The notes: generated by a model not told the origin, from the letters alone. Positions 20,421 to 32,485 are shown, counted from the first letter of the stretch. The stretch: 64,000 nt of DNA from Psococerastis gibbosa (GCA_963971405.1 OZ020484.1:19592001-19656000), one strand, 5' to 3'. Numbers and translations are program-made.

Positions 20421-23400
20421 TCGGGCCGTAACAGTCTTTGTTATTATTGTATAATAAAGCTTCATATCAACTTATTTTCAATTTCAGACCAGAATCAAGA
20501 CTATCGTCTGTGAGACGGCTTCTAAATTTATTTTTCATAATGATTGTTCTCATGAATATGTTGAACCAAATAAGGAGAGAACAGCAAATGCAAATTTTTT
20601 TTACTGCCAATATTTTAATAAGGTTGGAAAGTGTATCAAGGTTGGTGAACCTGCTGCCATACAGCCAACATAATGACTATGGCGCCAGTTTCTTTTGAGA
20701 CGCTTAAAAATGATTTTTATTTTCATTTTTTGTTGTTAAATTATTTTATATTGTTTTAATTTTTGTATATTTATATTTTTGTCACGCAGGTAAGAGCCAC
20801 GCCAAATGAGTCAAAGAGCCGCATGCGGGGTCAAGAGCTGAGAATAATTTTTCAGATAAAAACTTTTAGTTAACAAATTGTCTTGTTTACTTTATAACCC
20901 CAGGTTAAGTTATCTTAAAATCAGAATCTTAAAATATATTATAGGACAGAATGCACCGCTATTGCTTCAATTTTACATAATCTTCCAATGTTCTTTCCAT
21001 CTTTATCATTATCTCAATAATTTGATTCGTTGGTGGGATTACAATATCATTAAATAATTGACTCTTCTCCCTATTGAACGAGCTTTTCAGCCTTCAGGAA
21101 TAATTATGCTTTTGATGAAGTAACGACGGCTAAGATGTAAGAGAGAGGAAAGGTAAGGCTTCAAGAAGACCCTCCAACTCATTAATTAACTCGTTCATGC
21201 TAAACTTGTTATCGTAACTTCTTTTAATCATACTCGAGTACAGTAATCCGAGTTTCCAATTGGGTCCCCAAACAAATCTCTACAGGGACATTAGACGTCT
21301 CTGTTAACAATACTAACTATAAGCTAAACATTCGATTTGTATATGATGTTTAATGTCATGCCAGTAGAAATCAAAGTATTGAAAAAAAATGAAAAAATAT
21401 TTAAGGCGATTGTGAAAAAGCATATATAACCAACCTTTCTGATTAACAGCTAAGTACTTGCCATATTATTTTAGCTTTTTTTAAATTTTTAAACTAACAC
21501 TCTTTTAACGTTTTATTTTTTGTTTGATAAATATTGCTTACTTACATCTCACCTCGATCTTCAGTTACAGAGAAGCTCCCTACTATTTTAGGGGTAAAGT
21601 TGATCCAAAATTGACAGAAAATCCCTGAAATGTACAAGTTATAAACTTATAGGTGCAGGATTGTCAATGTAACTCACTAAGGTAGGTACCCCGCACACCT
21701 TCAGGTTAAGGGGGCCTACGAAATAATTTGTTACGCCAATCATTTTAGAAAAATATACGAATTGTTATTATTACTATTATATTATACTTTCCATCAAAGG
21801 TTCATTCTACGTAACGTAATAGCATTTCATTTGGGGGGGAAAGGTCATGACCCCATGATCCCTCCCCGATGTATCCGCGCCTGTATGATGAGTGACTTGC
21901 GGACCTTTCTGTGCATAGTTTACCAACTGTATACATATGTAACCAAACTTTTTAAACCTCCACATTGATGATATATACCAGCATTATTACGTCTTACTCT
22001 TGTCCTCGTAGATTTAGAAATAATAATTCCCCTGTGAGAGGAAAATTGGAAAAGTCCTCTCGTTCTCTTTCTTTGTTAAGTTTCAAAATTCTGCTCTTGA
22101 ATGGAATAAAAACTGTTTTTGAAGTCAAAAATTATTTCAAACGCAATTGCTTTGAAAGCTTTGCCTTTGGGTTACCACTAAGTTTGCTTTCGAGTGCTTA
22201 AAACCTATGCGGGTTGAAATAATAATAAAATTCAATTTAAAAGTCACAAAATTCACGAGTTTATTATTGATTTAGCTGGATTATAACTAAACCGTTATGT
22301 TTAATGTTTTATAATAACCTTCAAATATAATTTCTGTTAATCCGTCCATCTGCTTCATAACCTTCATAAGCTGGCCCTGAATACGGCCAAAACGGGCCGA
22401 ATCAGAAATTCCCCCCTCAAATTAAATCAAACATCCGCCTATACTCAGTAAATTAATGAATCATACATTTCCAATCTCTACAAGCCAATATACAAGGGGA
22501 AAATTTTAATTTAGAGGTTTAAGGTTAACTGATTCAAAACAGCCTAACTTTATTGGAAGTACGGTAAATATGTATGAATGTACTATATGTATTGTATGGT
22601 ATGGTAATGTTACAAGTATTGTAGGAGTATAGAGTGTTCAGCAAATTTATAATTACTTCTTTCACTATGTAAGGACGTACATTGGTCGCTCATGTTAAAA
22701 ACATCAATTTTGCCACTCTAAGATCTCACTTTTTTTTTAATGCGTACCCTTGTAAATTGCCAATAACCAATAAACCGTCAGTTTAATTGAAATTACTAAC
22801 AGTAAGCAGGTGGAACAAACAAATATACAATTCAATCACATATCAAATTAATTATGAATAGAACTTCTAATGAGAAACTGTGGAGAGTAATTTACAACAA
22901 TATCTAATGCGCGGTTTAGCGGAAAATTGCCGCACTGTTCCATTATACCAAGCTTTGCTGCAATCCAACGACTGATGGTACAGCGCGTACTGCACAATTT
23001 GCAGCCTATACAAAAACTAATACTCTAAAGCCTGAGAATTTATTCGATCCTCTTGCCTTGGGTCATGTTATCACATACTGTGGACCATACTTTTTAGGTA
23101 ATTATGTACTGGATAAGATTATATCTTTTTATAAACCAAATTGATGTGAAGTTCACATTTTCAATAAAATTATTTTTAAATACAAAAAATATAATACAAT
23201 TTGCATCTAAAAATGTTGTGGATTCCATCATTAGCATCGATCATAGATTTCATCAACTTCTATGTTTAAGGCAGAATTTTTTGATATATTTATTACATGC
23301 AAAGAAATGAGACTTAGTCATTTTTACGAGGTTAACTCTTCGTTAAGCAGCATGCATATTCTCAATTCAAAATTCATTTTTTAAAAAACTTTCGCAATAG

Positions 23401-23534
23401 ATTTCCATTTTCTCTAATGAAATAATATTACTCGATACAGTGAAGTGATAGTAGTAATTAAGTCGGGTACAGTCTGTGTATTAACATGGCTGGTATTTTT
23501 AAAGATTTTATCATCTGATTCATCTCCTTGCGGC
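20421..23534. other. Long repeat-poor stretch, no gene seen
   Basis: About 3.1 kb of AT-rich sequence with no repeat family recognised apart from a possible M1 trace near 20885 (TTGTCTTGTTTACTTTATAA). Frames at 20438-20698 and 21965-22201 (plus strand) have no recognised motif. Confidence 0.4.
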
Positions 23535-23700
23535 TGAAGTGGCCCGATCATGGTGATTTTCATACCGGGGTTAATATAATACCCTGGTATTAAAAAAATA
23601 AACAAGATAATTTTACAATGGAAAGTGCTATTCAAAATTTGTTTGTTTACAGTTTTAACCCCAGGAGTAAGTTAATACCAATCGCCATGATAGGGTTGCA
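23535..23700 (-). mobile_element. MITE family M1, single unit
   Basis: Ends are CCCGATCATGGTGATTTTCA and CCAATCGCCATGATAGGG. Internal words are ATACCGGGGTTAATATAATA, AAACAAGATAATTTTACAAT, GGAAAGTGCTATTCAAAATT and GTTTACAGTTTTAACCCC. It is the reverse of 10433-10585. Confidence 0.85.
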
Positions 23701-23976
23701 GAACGAGGAATTAATGAATTTCATTATAAAGACTCGGTCGCCATTTGTTTAGAAACTAATATTTTGCAATCTCTGCCTTAAATAGAACGGGCTGAGTTGA
23801 TTAGGTAGCTATCGAATTTAAATAATAGAATAAATATTTACTATTTACTGATTTAAATAGGTACCTACCGAATAGGTTATGCTATGTCTAATTATAATTA
23901 AATTTGAATTCAAAGACTTGATTCCAATTAGAAGTAATACAGTGGCGCCTATGTTTCATAGCTTATGCTGCAGGTC

Positions 23977-24385
23977 AAGGCTGAGTGTTCAAAATGTTTT
24001 GTAAACAAGAAATTTGCTGATTTTTTGACGAAAATAATTTATTGCTTATTCCACAGATACAAAGATAACAAAGTGAACAGATAAAAAGCTAATAAAAATC
24101 CAAGTTATCGCAGGAAGTTTATGTTTTCTGGACTGAAATATTATTACCTTAAAAAAATTGGATAAAGAACATTATTTACCCATTTACAAAGATTTACCCA
24201 TTTTGTAGTACAGTTGTAAATCTATAAGGGAAATAGACAGCTTTCACAGAAAGCTCGTATTTTTTAAGATTTTTTCATCTGTTCCCTTTTATATCTTTGT
24301 GGCTGTGGAACGAGAAATTAATTAATTTTGTCCAAAAAATACGATAATTTCTTGTTTACAAAACATTTTGAACACTCAGACTTAA
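23977..24385. mobile_element. MITE family M4, uninterrupted copy
   Basis: Inverted ends: left GCTGAGTGTTCAAAATGTTT, TGTAAACAAGAAATT; right is the complement, ending ACATTTTGAACACTCAGACT. The element includes CTGTGGAACGAGAAATTAAT at 24304-24323, the empty site for the hAT insertion seen in the second M4 copy at 26860. There is no reading frame. Confidence 0.82.
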
Positions 24386-25539
24386 GATTTCACCAGAAAT
24401 TCGAAAATATGCCCACATACGAAAACACGTGGTGATGTTGGAAGTGCATGCATGCCCAAATACAGGGTTAAAGTTAGACAAGCTTCTCGGCAATAGCAAA
24501 GCTCCATATACAAGTCAGTCGTGTATACAGTGGACCTAAAATCGAATAAATTACACTAAAAGGTAGGGTTGGAATAATCTTCAACGGGAAATTCTCTGCG
24601 GCTGGCCGTTTTCCTTCCGCCCTTCTTTTTGCGCTTAATCAGATAAGACACACATGGGGGGAAGAAAAGGAAACATTCACATGAGCCTCGTTCCAAAATG
24701 GCTCTCTTCCCTTAAGGCTGCAACATGACAGAGAGCTTATTCCCCAACCTGCTCAAGTCGCACTTATCTCTCCACTACGTTTGTCTGCCATAGTAAGGCC
24801 TTCAGGGCTTCTGCCTAGACAAATATATATTGCTCTTTTCTTGTTTTAAACTCGCTCTATTTCATTTCGCGGTGAGCGATAACGCCCCCCTCCCCCCTGT
24901 TTCTTCTCTGGAGATAGTGAGGAAAAGTCGCTTTATTTTTTTGACTTTCCCATTATGACATCCACCTGAGAGGAAGAAGTCTCTAAAATACTCTGCCGCG
25001 ATGTGCGGGCCTTTTAACTTTCCTGAAGCTTTTCTCGACATTCTTCAACATTTAAGGGCGCTTCTTTACTTCCTTACTGATACTATACAAACTATTGTAG
25101 AACAGGGTCTTAGTCTGATAAGATTAATCAGTAATTTGTATTAATTCCATTGTGTTTTGATTTTCAAGCTTAACTTACATCTTTCGAGCTACATTTTTAG
25201 TTTTATTGTCGCTTTATGTCTTTTTAGGCACTTAGTATGTTTAGCCACCAGCTGTAAGCCACCAAGACTGCGTAATAATGCTTCTACCAGCAGAAACAGC
25301 AGCAGCAAAAGCAGGCGCAGCTGGTTCTGCTGCCGGACAGAAGTGAAAAAAACCTAAAACTCACACTAGCTACTGTAAGCCATCCCGCGTAGCGCCCGAT
25401 TAGTAGGTGGGCCTAGAGTTCTATATACGAGCGATGGGACACTCCAGCGCACTAATTTTTATTTTCCTGGGGCGTTATTAATTTGAATTTCCCGCGCATA
25501 TTTTAACACCGTCACGTGGCACCTTACTACTGCGGTATT
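24386..25539. other. Repeat-poor stretch, mixed composition
   Basis: 24590-25060 has balanced composition and no repeat matches (CGCTTAATCAGATAAGACAC, CTCAAGTCGCACTTATCTC). A frame at 25157-25357 ends in a polyserine/arginine-rich stretch after AGCAGCAGC-type codons and has no start ATG. No gene is called, but the region could include regulatory sequence. Confidence 0.35.
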
Positions 25540-25607
25540 ATATAAACCCCGGTGTTATAATAATCCCAAATTGCCATGATCGGGCTGCAGATAACTGCTT
25601 TGTAACT
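25540..25607 (-). repeat. MITE family M1, terminal fragment
   Basis: GGTATTATATAAACCCCGGT, then AAATTGCCATGATCGGGCTG. This matches one end of the M1 elements at 10433 and 23535; the other half is missing. Confidence 0.7.
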
Positions 25608-26254
25608 CAATTGAAATTTAGTAAACCAAATTCAACATTGTTTATAGGCCTAATATGGTACGAATATCTCATATGCAGTCTATCTTTACAAAGCAATGTG
25701 AATTCCAAGACCGAGTATAATACATCATTCATTGAAAATACAATGCCCAACCCTCTCACAAAGTAAGAACTAGGGAAGCAAAGCCGTAAGAGCCCATCAG
25801 ACCATATTTAGCCCCACGTTTTGCGGCATCGGCGGACACAAAGGAGGCAAACGCTGCTTGCCAACTTCCTTACGTGTTCCATCTAAGCTCTTGTTCCGAC
25901 TTGGGTGTAAGTTGGCCAAAGTTCCCGTGAGCAAAGTTAGGAGGAGGACTTAGCGAGGACTCTGCCAGGTGCTGCAACTTCTTCATCGTAAAGTAAGTCA
26001 CACAGTAACATGACTATCCTCTCATTGACCCATTTCTGCTGCATCCTTCATCAGCTCTGGGTGCCAATAATGAAGAGAGTGAAATAATAATACGAAATAA
26101 TGTTACCAACAACTTAACGCAAAAATAATAAAAAGTCGGAAATTTCTATGGACAGGTTTTGTGTTTTATACATTCTCCGGCAGTTTCATTTGAAAAATTA
26201 GTGTGAAAAAAATTATTGGTTCAAAATAAGTTTGTTTTCCAACGCCTGCTTTCA
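25608..26254. other. Intergenic, no gene seen
   Basis: No repeat or reading frame recognised. 25800-26000 is relatively GC-rich (ACGTTTTGCGGCATCGGCGG) and unique within the window. Confidence 0.35.
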
Positions 26255-26590
26255 GCATTTCTGCTTTAAGTAACCCTGTCAGCCCGTCTGGGGGAGTTAG
26301 GCTGTTTCTTAACTTGAGGCACCCTAAGGGCAAACTACTTTACCTCAGAGAGAAGAGGCGTTGCCTGACACGGTGGACTTCTTGATTATAGCGGCTTCCG
26401 AACCACTTGGGGAACATAAGAAATTCACACGATTAATTCGGAGGTGATCAGGACTCGACACACACTTAGACTGACTGGTAGTCTCAGCGCGTTATCATGC
26501 CCGACCTTGTTCTGCTGATAACTCTGTGCACACTACCAAGTCTGTTGCAGTTTTGAACAGGCTCTGTTCTGGGGGCTTCTACTTGGTAGA
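26255..26590 (-). repeat. Retroposon-like repeat R5, copy
   Basis: It aligns over about 300 bp with 57335-57650: CCTGCTTTCAGCATTTCTG, AACCCTGTCAGCC, TTGAGGCACCCTAAGGGCA, GATTATAGCGGCTTCCGAAC, CACTTGGGGAACAT, GCGCGTTATCATG and CTGTGCACACTACCAAGT. Strand is assigned because other copies carry (AAC)n or (ACT)n tails at the end that corresponds to the left side here. It is not recognisably coding. Confidence 0.75.
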
Positions 26591-26859
26591 TTCAAAAAAC
26601 CTGAAAAACTGACTCTGTGGATATTGTAAAATTTGACTGAAGCAGCTCACTGATAGCTGGCGGTAGCAGGATCGTAAAGGCCGTATATTTTAATTAGACC
26701 TTCATTAGAAAATATCTTTCCAAAAACAACCGCAAGCTGCGAAACTCGTTTTACATGTGCGGTTATTATTCTATAATTAAAACACATTATTTCATGGATA
26801 CTAATTTCCCATTAGCTTATTGCGATCTATACAACTAAATTAGACGTTTAGGGAGAAAT
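26591..26859. other. Unique AT-rich stretch with homeodomain-like words
   Basis: Repeat-free, with several TAATTA/ATTA words (TTTTAATTAGACC, CTATAATTAAAAC) and AACCGCAAGCTGCG. It has no reading frame. Regulatory function is only a possibility. Confidence 0.25.
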
Positions 26860-27208
26860 ATTAAAATATTATGTTGACAAGGAATGGCCATGTATTAATT
26901 AATTTCTCGTTCCAAAGCCCCAAAGAGATGAAAGTGGTCAGGTGAAAAATTCATTAAAAAGAAATTCTGACCTTCCCAAAAATCAGTTCATTTGCTCGAC
27001 TGATTTACAACAGTTCTATAGAATCTGTTTAATGCAATTTGTCGGGTTTTTTGAATAGTAATAATAACAATATTTTATGAGAAAATGGAAAACAGCCGGG
27101 TGGGTGTTGGAACTTGGCTCGTGCGCTTCCGCGCGCGTTAATTACCTTCATAAACTAGAATTTTTTATCTGACCACTTTCATAACTTTCCGACTGTGGAA
27201 CGATAAAT

Positions 27209-27780
27209 CAGTAGTGTAACGAGGGGAGGGGGGGGGGGGTGATTCTAAAATTGCTAAATTGGACAAAAAATGGACAAGATGCATATTATGTCAGGACATG
27301 TAGCGTAGTGGTACGGACTCTGACTTTCACCCGAAAGGTTGTTGGTTCGAGTCCCACACTGGCTACATTTTCTGGCCATGCTTCAGAGGGCATGTAAAGC
27401 AGGCGGTCCCGGGCTTTCCTAGTTGAGTGTAAGAGAGGGCTTTTAGCCCTAACTCCGCTAGGTTGGCTTAGTAATAGAAACAATAAAAAAACCTTATTTA
27501 TTTATTTATTATACGTGTACAACAACATAAAATTAATTAAACAGTTAAAAATAAAAATACCAAAATATACAATAATTGTTTGGATTTTACTGTGGGACGG
27601 GGGTTTATAAACCTTTTGACGATTTCTCTAATTTTCTAATAAAAAATCTTTAAAAAATATATAATAATCTATTTAAAGAAATCGTACGTCCGTGAAAACG
27701 GTTTTCTCCCTTTTCTACATTTTTATGAAAAGGGGACGCAAACTGAAACGAAAAATCGAAAACCTACTCTTACGCCACTG
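27209..27780. mobile_element. hAT-type MITE carrying a SINE
   Basis: Ends CAGTAGTGTAACGAGGGG and CTCTTACGCCACTG are inverted. Flanking 8-mers CGATAAAT (27201-27208) and CAAGAAAT (27781-27788) each differ by one base from CGAGAAAT, the empty site in the paralogous M4 copy (24311-24318). A G12 tract follows the left end. An S1 SINE is inserted at 27294-27510. Confidence 0.88.
27294..27510 (+). repeat. SINE family S1, best-preserved copy
   Basis: Head GGACATGTAGCGTAGTGGTA (A box), CTTTCACCCGAAAGGTTG, B box GGTTCGAGTCCC, body CATTTTCTGGCCATGCTTCA, GGGCATGTAAAGCAGGCGGT, CCTAGTTGAGTGTAAGAGAG, end GGTTGGCTTAGTAATAGAAA, tail (TTTA)4. The innermost layer of a three-element nest. The minus-strand frame GLEPTTFRVKVR across the head is spurious. 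Confidence 0.95.
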
Positions 27781-28299
27781 CAAGAAATAAACTAATTTTA
27801 TCAAAAATTTACGGCCATTTCTTGTTTAAAACATATTTTGAAATCTTTCCCTTAACCTACTAATGATTTCCAATTAATATTTCACTTCAATACAAAATAC
27901 AAATTTACAATAGAAGTCATAGTCCGGTCAATTTAGACCAAAAAATGAGAGTGAAGTTACATAAAGTCCCAACAAGCTGAATTTTTGTGAAGTTGTTCAA
28001 AACATAATTATAAACAATGTCTGGAAGTTCCCCATCATTCCCCTGTAAGGAAAAAATTTAATTCAAGGTCAAAGGTCAAAAAAATGAGTTTTTCGCGATT
28101 TTCAGCAAAACGGTAAGTTTTATCATAAAAGTACTTTAGACAAAAATTGTAGATCATAAAATTATCTATAAAAAATGTATTCATACTTTTTTTTTCTTAC
28201 GAGCCACCGTTTCTGAGATATAACGATTCTAAAAGTTATAAAAGTTGTTATCGTCATAATATGCATGAGTACGCCACGTATATACATCTAGTTGTAAAA

Positions 28300-28318
28300 T
28301 TTTATATATATATATTTA
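28300..28318. repeat. (TA)n microsatellite
   Basis: A short TA run just inside the left arm of the 1.7-kb element. Confidence 0.7.
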
Positions 28319-28800
28319 ATGTTTAAATATTTTTCTATCGGTCATTGTAACTTATACTTACAATATAAAATATACATAAGTTTTAACTACAAGAATATCA
28401 GGTAAAAAGAAACCCAGTCCCTTAATCTTTAAGCCAGTGTAACTTCGATACATCTGTCTCTTGTTTCATAGTGTGCGTGGCTAGGGTCTTATACCTCTTA
28501 TAATAAATGAAATACCGTTAGTCTTGAGCGTCACTAGTGGTGTAAAAGGAACGAGAATTTCAGGACTCGCATCGAATCCGCATCATCCGCATGAGAACCC
28601 GTATCTTTCGTATCGTTCCTTTCGTTCCTTTGAGTACTGACGCTAAACCCACCACACTCGCATACCGGACTCAGGCCTGCGTGATTGTTTAAACCGCATC
28701 GTTCCATTCGTTCGTATTTCGGTCCAGGGTACCTACTACTGGAATCGTTACTCGTTACCGTATTTGCTTCGCTTTGGATTCGTTGACTACCTAATGCTGT

Positions 28801-29091
28801 ACTGCAGTAGACTATTTGGCACCAGACTGCAAAAAGGGATGCAGTGCTAAATGTGGTTGCAAAAAAGTCGGACTGTCTTGTTCTTTGGCATGCACAAATT
28901 GTCAAGGCCGGTCGTGCTCTAATATTGAATCACAAACAATGGAGGATTCGTTTGACTCCGACGAAGTATCATGCGATACATCGCTATTGACGCAATTTAC
29001 TTGCATCCAAAATGAAGATGAAGAAGAAGCAGGAGAAGAAGAACAAGAAGAAGATCAAGAAGAAGAACAAGAATTTGAAACTTACGAATAA
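28801..29091 (+). pseudogene. Cys-rich C-terminal part of a transposon-encoded protein
   Basis: The frame is open from just after a stop at 28792 and has no ATG at its head, so it is an exon or a 5'-truncated relic. It reads TAVDYLAPDCKKGCSAKCGC then KKVGLSCSLACTNCQG and RSCSN. This C..GC...CGC.K.GL.C...C..C.G..C.N spacing resembles the short CXC-type domains found at the C-termini of several transposon-associated proteins. A strongly acidic tail follows (EDEEEAGEEEQEEDQ, ending EFETYE, stop at 29089). A zinc- or DNA-binding role is inferred from the cysteines. The rest of the protein was not found in the element. Confidence 0.55.
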
Positions 29092-29617
29092 GATGAATAA
29101 ACTTCAACACTTTTTTTTCATTTACATCGCTTTTATCTTTCCCAATCTTTGAAAATTTCCGTTATTTTGCAATAGTTTTACATTAAACAGGATCACAACT
29201 GACCCGTGGAGTAGGCCTACTGGGGAAACCACGTTAACAAAAACGCGCTAAGTACACTACCTCATAGGTGGCGTGGAAACGTGTGCATATTATGACGATA
29301 ACAACTTTTATAACTTTTAGAATCGTTATATCTCAGAAACGGTGGCTCGTAAGAAAAAAAGTATGAATACATTTTTTATAGATAATTTTATGATCTACAA
29401 TTTTTGTCTAAAGTACTTTTATGATAAAACTTACCGTTTTGCTGAAAATCGCGAAAAACTCATTTTTTTGACCTTTGACCTTGAATTAAATTTTTTCCTT
29501 ACAGGGGAATGATGGGGAATTTCTAGACATTGTTTGTAATTATGTTTTGAACAACTTCACAGAAATTCAGCTTGTTGGGCCTTTATGTAACTTCGAATGT
29601 CTAAATTGATCGGGCTA

Positions 29618-31539
29618 TCAATATGAATGCTCCTAACTTCTGTCACTATGAAGCTCTGGGGCACATCCACTCATTCTAACTTCTATGGTTTTATATTGTT
29701 CCAAACACGCCTCCGACAGTGTCTTGCTAACACCGGAAGTCCATAGCAGGTACATCTGCAGATTTATTAGTATGTGCAGCATGCTATAGTTGGCTAAGCT
29801 ACTTAAACATTCAGGTAGCCACTTGACCAAACGCCACTGGCAATAAATTCGTATAATGAAGGTAACACAAGCGCTAACATCTTCCGCTGGTAGTACCTGA
29901 ACCTGGCGTTCAGTCCAGCCTCCAGGACAAGGTGGCCTAACGACATGAGTATAGAGCGACCTGATTACAGCCCGCACTAATGACATGGCGCGCCCACGTG
30001 CATGAACTCATCTTCGTGGTCAGCAGGTACTAGGTAGGACTGACGCAGTCGGAGGAGTGTTCGCAGAGGAATGACTCAGCTGAAGAGATCTGTGCGCAGG
30101 TATTTAATTAGAATAACACAATAGAATGGTATTCTTATCTTTTATCTATATTTACATCTAAATCTTCGTTAATTCAATTGTAATTTGGACTTGGGGCCCA
30201 TTCGAATGTACCTTTAAGTACTCCTTGAAATGGAAGTTGCAAGAACAATATCGTATGTAGGGCGGTTATTGTAAATGCAACTTCCTTTTCTGATGTGATC
30301 CCATACTACTACCCTACGCAACCCACCAAACCGATATATAGACTACATAAAGCAACTTATACGCCTTACTTTAATAGCGGATTCTAAAATTTGTCTATAT
30401 ATTCTTTAGATCTATCAGAACGTGTCACTATAAGTTATAGACTTCTACGCAAAAACTTCTTTATCTTGTAGGATCTACCATTTCAACTGCCCCATAACAC
30501 TTATCGAAGACTCTGTATTTATATAAATATTATAAAAATCATGAAAAAGCTTTGCTATAAAACCCATACCGTCAAAAATTAAAAACTAATAATTTTGAGT
30601 AGGGAGTATGTCAGAAATTCTGAGGAACTAGTGAAAAATTAAATAAAGATGCGGCTATAACGCACCATATAAATAACACGGAATGACCACCATATATATA
30701 AGTTATTTGGCACAGTGAAGAATATCGGCTATAGGGTACATTAAGTTCACTATAACGTCATAAGGTAGCATAACAGAATCCGCCCTTATGTATTGTTGTG
30801 CAGCCACACAACTGCCCTTGTCTTGTTTCAATCAGCTATGGGTCAGAAATAACACATTTCATTGTGTTTTCGCTCAAGCTGTATTGTGTCACCTCGTGCA
30901 ATCATAATATTGTGAAAAATCTATAGAGCAAAGCAGCATTGTACTACACCCTGTATTGCCACTTCATTACTTGGGTCTAAGAGGTAAGGGCCGACAGGAA
31001 CCCTTTGTTCAAGTTTCCTAGAAAAGAGATCTTGAAAGATCCTGGTGGCGATACGATTGAAGCGGTACGCCCTTTAAAACGTACTGCATATATGCGTGCG
31101 TGGGAGATTAGCACTATTCATACACTCAAGTTCTTTAGGAAATTGATTCGAGTGCCTCTATTTTTATGCTATCAAGCATCACCCAACAAAATTTTCATTA
31201 TTAAATTTCCTTCTTTATAGGTAGTTTCTCAAGTGGTCTTTTATTACGTGCGGTAATGCTTTGTTCATCAGTACAACAGGATTACGTTGACAGAGCTGTT
31301 TTTTTAAAAACACACATGTAATGTTCCTCATTGGCAGGCCTAAATAGGGGAATGTCTAATCAGATCTCTCATAGGTTTAATAATTAAGCATCAATTTCTA
31401 CTAATGTACCGTACACGCGAATTGGTAATTTCTGTAGACTACCATAAGTTATGGACCTTAACTCAATTCAAAATAACCCTTCAAATAATTTCTCAGTTTC
31501 ATGAAAATTCAACTTTTCCTACCCTAAGGGGTATTCACT
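29618..31539. other. Intergenic; one long minus frame of unknown value
   Basis: No repeat family recognised. The minus-strand frame 29633-29986 starts with ATG and runs 117 codons (PPCPGGWTERQVQVLPAEDV, then MLHILINLQMYLLWTSG). It has no recognised domain and begins just outside the neighbouring transposon. Coding status is undecided. Confidence 0.3.
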
Positions 31540-32485
31540 TGTCCAAGGGAAAATTCAGAGAAAATATAAGTTGAATATAAGGGTAAAGAACCGGTCCGAG
31601 TTTACTCGAACATACTTTGCAACTTATCAAAATTAGTAGATAGAGAAAATGAGTAATTTCATGGTAAATAATTTTCCTATGATTCCATTTCCGATACCTC
31701 GGGGGGGGGGGGGGGGGGGGGGGGTTGTCCACCTGACGTCACTGGAGGTGAGGTAAATTCTAGATAGGTCAGACCAACACATTACCACACAGCAATACTG
31801 GCAGGGCACGCAATGCATTTGAGCGTAAATTATCAAATCAATCATTTAAAAAATCAAATCATGTAAAAAAAAAAAAAAAAAAACATTTTTTTGTACAAAA
31901 CCAAATACTTTTCTGGGAAAGCAACCTGTCCGGTTTCGTTGCTCAATTTAACACCTAAAACATACCTGAAAGTAGAAATCATCGCTAGAAAGGTTTCGCA
32001 GAAAAATTATTTTTTAGTCATTTTTCATGAAAATTTAGTTATTTTTATTTTTTTACCCCCAAAAACAAACTATCAAGGGGCAAGCGACCCCCTGCATTTA
32101 TCAACATTAATAACGTATACAATATATGTGAATTTAAAAGAAATCGTTGCAGCCGTTTTTGAGAAATAATCTTTTTAGAGGTTTTTTATTGAGTTTTTTG
32201 AGAATAAACCCCCCCCCCCCCTCAAATTGAGTTAGCCTACAAACCTGTAACCTACATGTAAAATTTCATCAAAATCGACCGAGTAGTTTGCCCGGAAATC
32301 GACGCACAGACAGACAGACAGACAGAGAGACAGACATACAAACAGACAGAGCGACCGACAGACATTTCGGAAAAACTTTTTGGGGTTCCTGGGACCTCAA
32401 AACGTGTAATTCCGTTGAAATCTCGGAATCGGAAATTTCGACCATCACAAAGCTTTCCTTATACTACGTATAAATTGGAAAGCAA
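31540..32485 (+). repeat. Repeat R4, long copy A
   Basis: About 0.9 kb, matched in reverse by 40115-40970. Order: TAAAGAACCGGTCCGAGTTT, a G24 tract (31701-31724), TTGTCCACCTGACGTCACTG, GCAACCTGTCCGGTTTCG, TTTAACACCTAAAACATACC, TTTTTACCCCCAAAAAC, CTCAAATTGAGTTAGCC, AAATTTCATCAAAATCGACC, GAGTAGTTTGCCCGG, (CAGA)n, GGGACCTCAAAACGTG and TTATACTACGTATAAATTGG. The 'ATCAAAATCG...GTTTGCC...CAGACAGACAG' block is common in 3' regions of arthropod non-LTR retrotransposons. No RT reading frame remains. Confidence 0.85.
32305..32365. repeat. (CAGA)n simple repeat inside R4
   Basis: An imperfect CAGA/CAGACATA run. In copy B at 40250 it is reduced to GTCTGTCTGTCTG. Confidence 0.9.

Larger units (their letters stand above)
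26860..27858. mobile_element. MITE family M4, copy carrying a hAT MITE
   Basis: Left end ACAAGGAATGGCCATGTATT and ATTTCTCGTTCC. Right part CTGACCACTTTCATAAC, CTGTGGAACGATAAAT, then after the hAT insertion CAAGAAATAAACTAATTTTA and CATTTCTTGTTTAAAACATA. It aligns with both halves of 23977-24385. The hAT MITE at 27209-27780 interrupts it at the word CGAGAAAT. Confidence 0.8.
27920..29617. mobile_element. 1.7-kb DNA-transposon-like element with ~355-bp terminal inverted repeats
   Basis: Arms 27920-28280 and 29265-29617 are highly similar reverse complements. Outer ends are TAGTCCGGTCAATTTAGAC and its partner GTCTAAATTGATCGGGCTA. Arm landmarks are AAGTTGTTCAAAACATAATT, CCCCATCATTCCCCTGTAAG, AAGGTCAAAGGTC, CGATTTTCAGCAAAACGG and GAGATATAACGATTCTAAAA. 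TCA flanks both ends (27917-27919, 29618-29620), a possible 3-bp target duplication. The interior carries a cysteine-rich reading frame at 28801-29091. Long TIRs are known in Mutator-like and Polinton elements, among others; superfamily is not assigned. Confidence 0.85.

Noticed and set aside
27294..27366. Possible functional tRNA gene
   Set aside because: A and B boxes are present, but the acceptor stem does not pair and the sequence continues into a SINE body with a TTTA tail; other copies have the same structure.
28534..28905. 123-codon minus frame opposite the Cys-rich frame
   Set aside because: It overlaps the convincing cysteine-patterned plus frame and has no motif, so it is most likely a shadow.
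29633..29986. 117-codon minus frame as a host gene
   Set aside because: It has an ATG but no recognised domain and no splice or conservation evidence, and lies beside a transposon. Kept only as a note.
31535..31845. Proline-rich frames (PPPPPPPP)
   Set aside because: Artefacts of translating the G24 tract.
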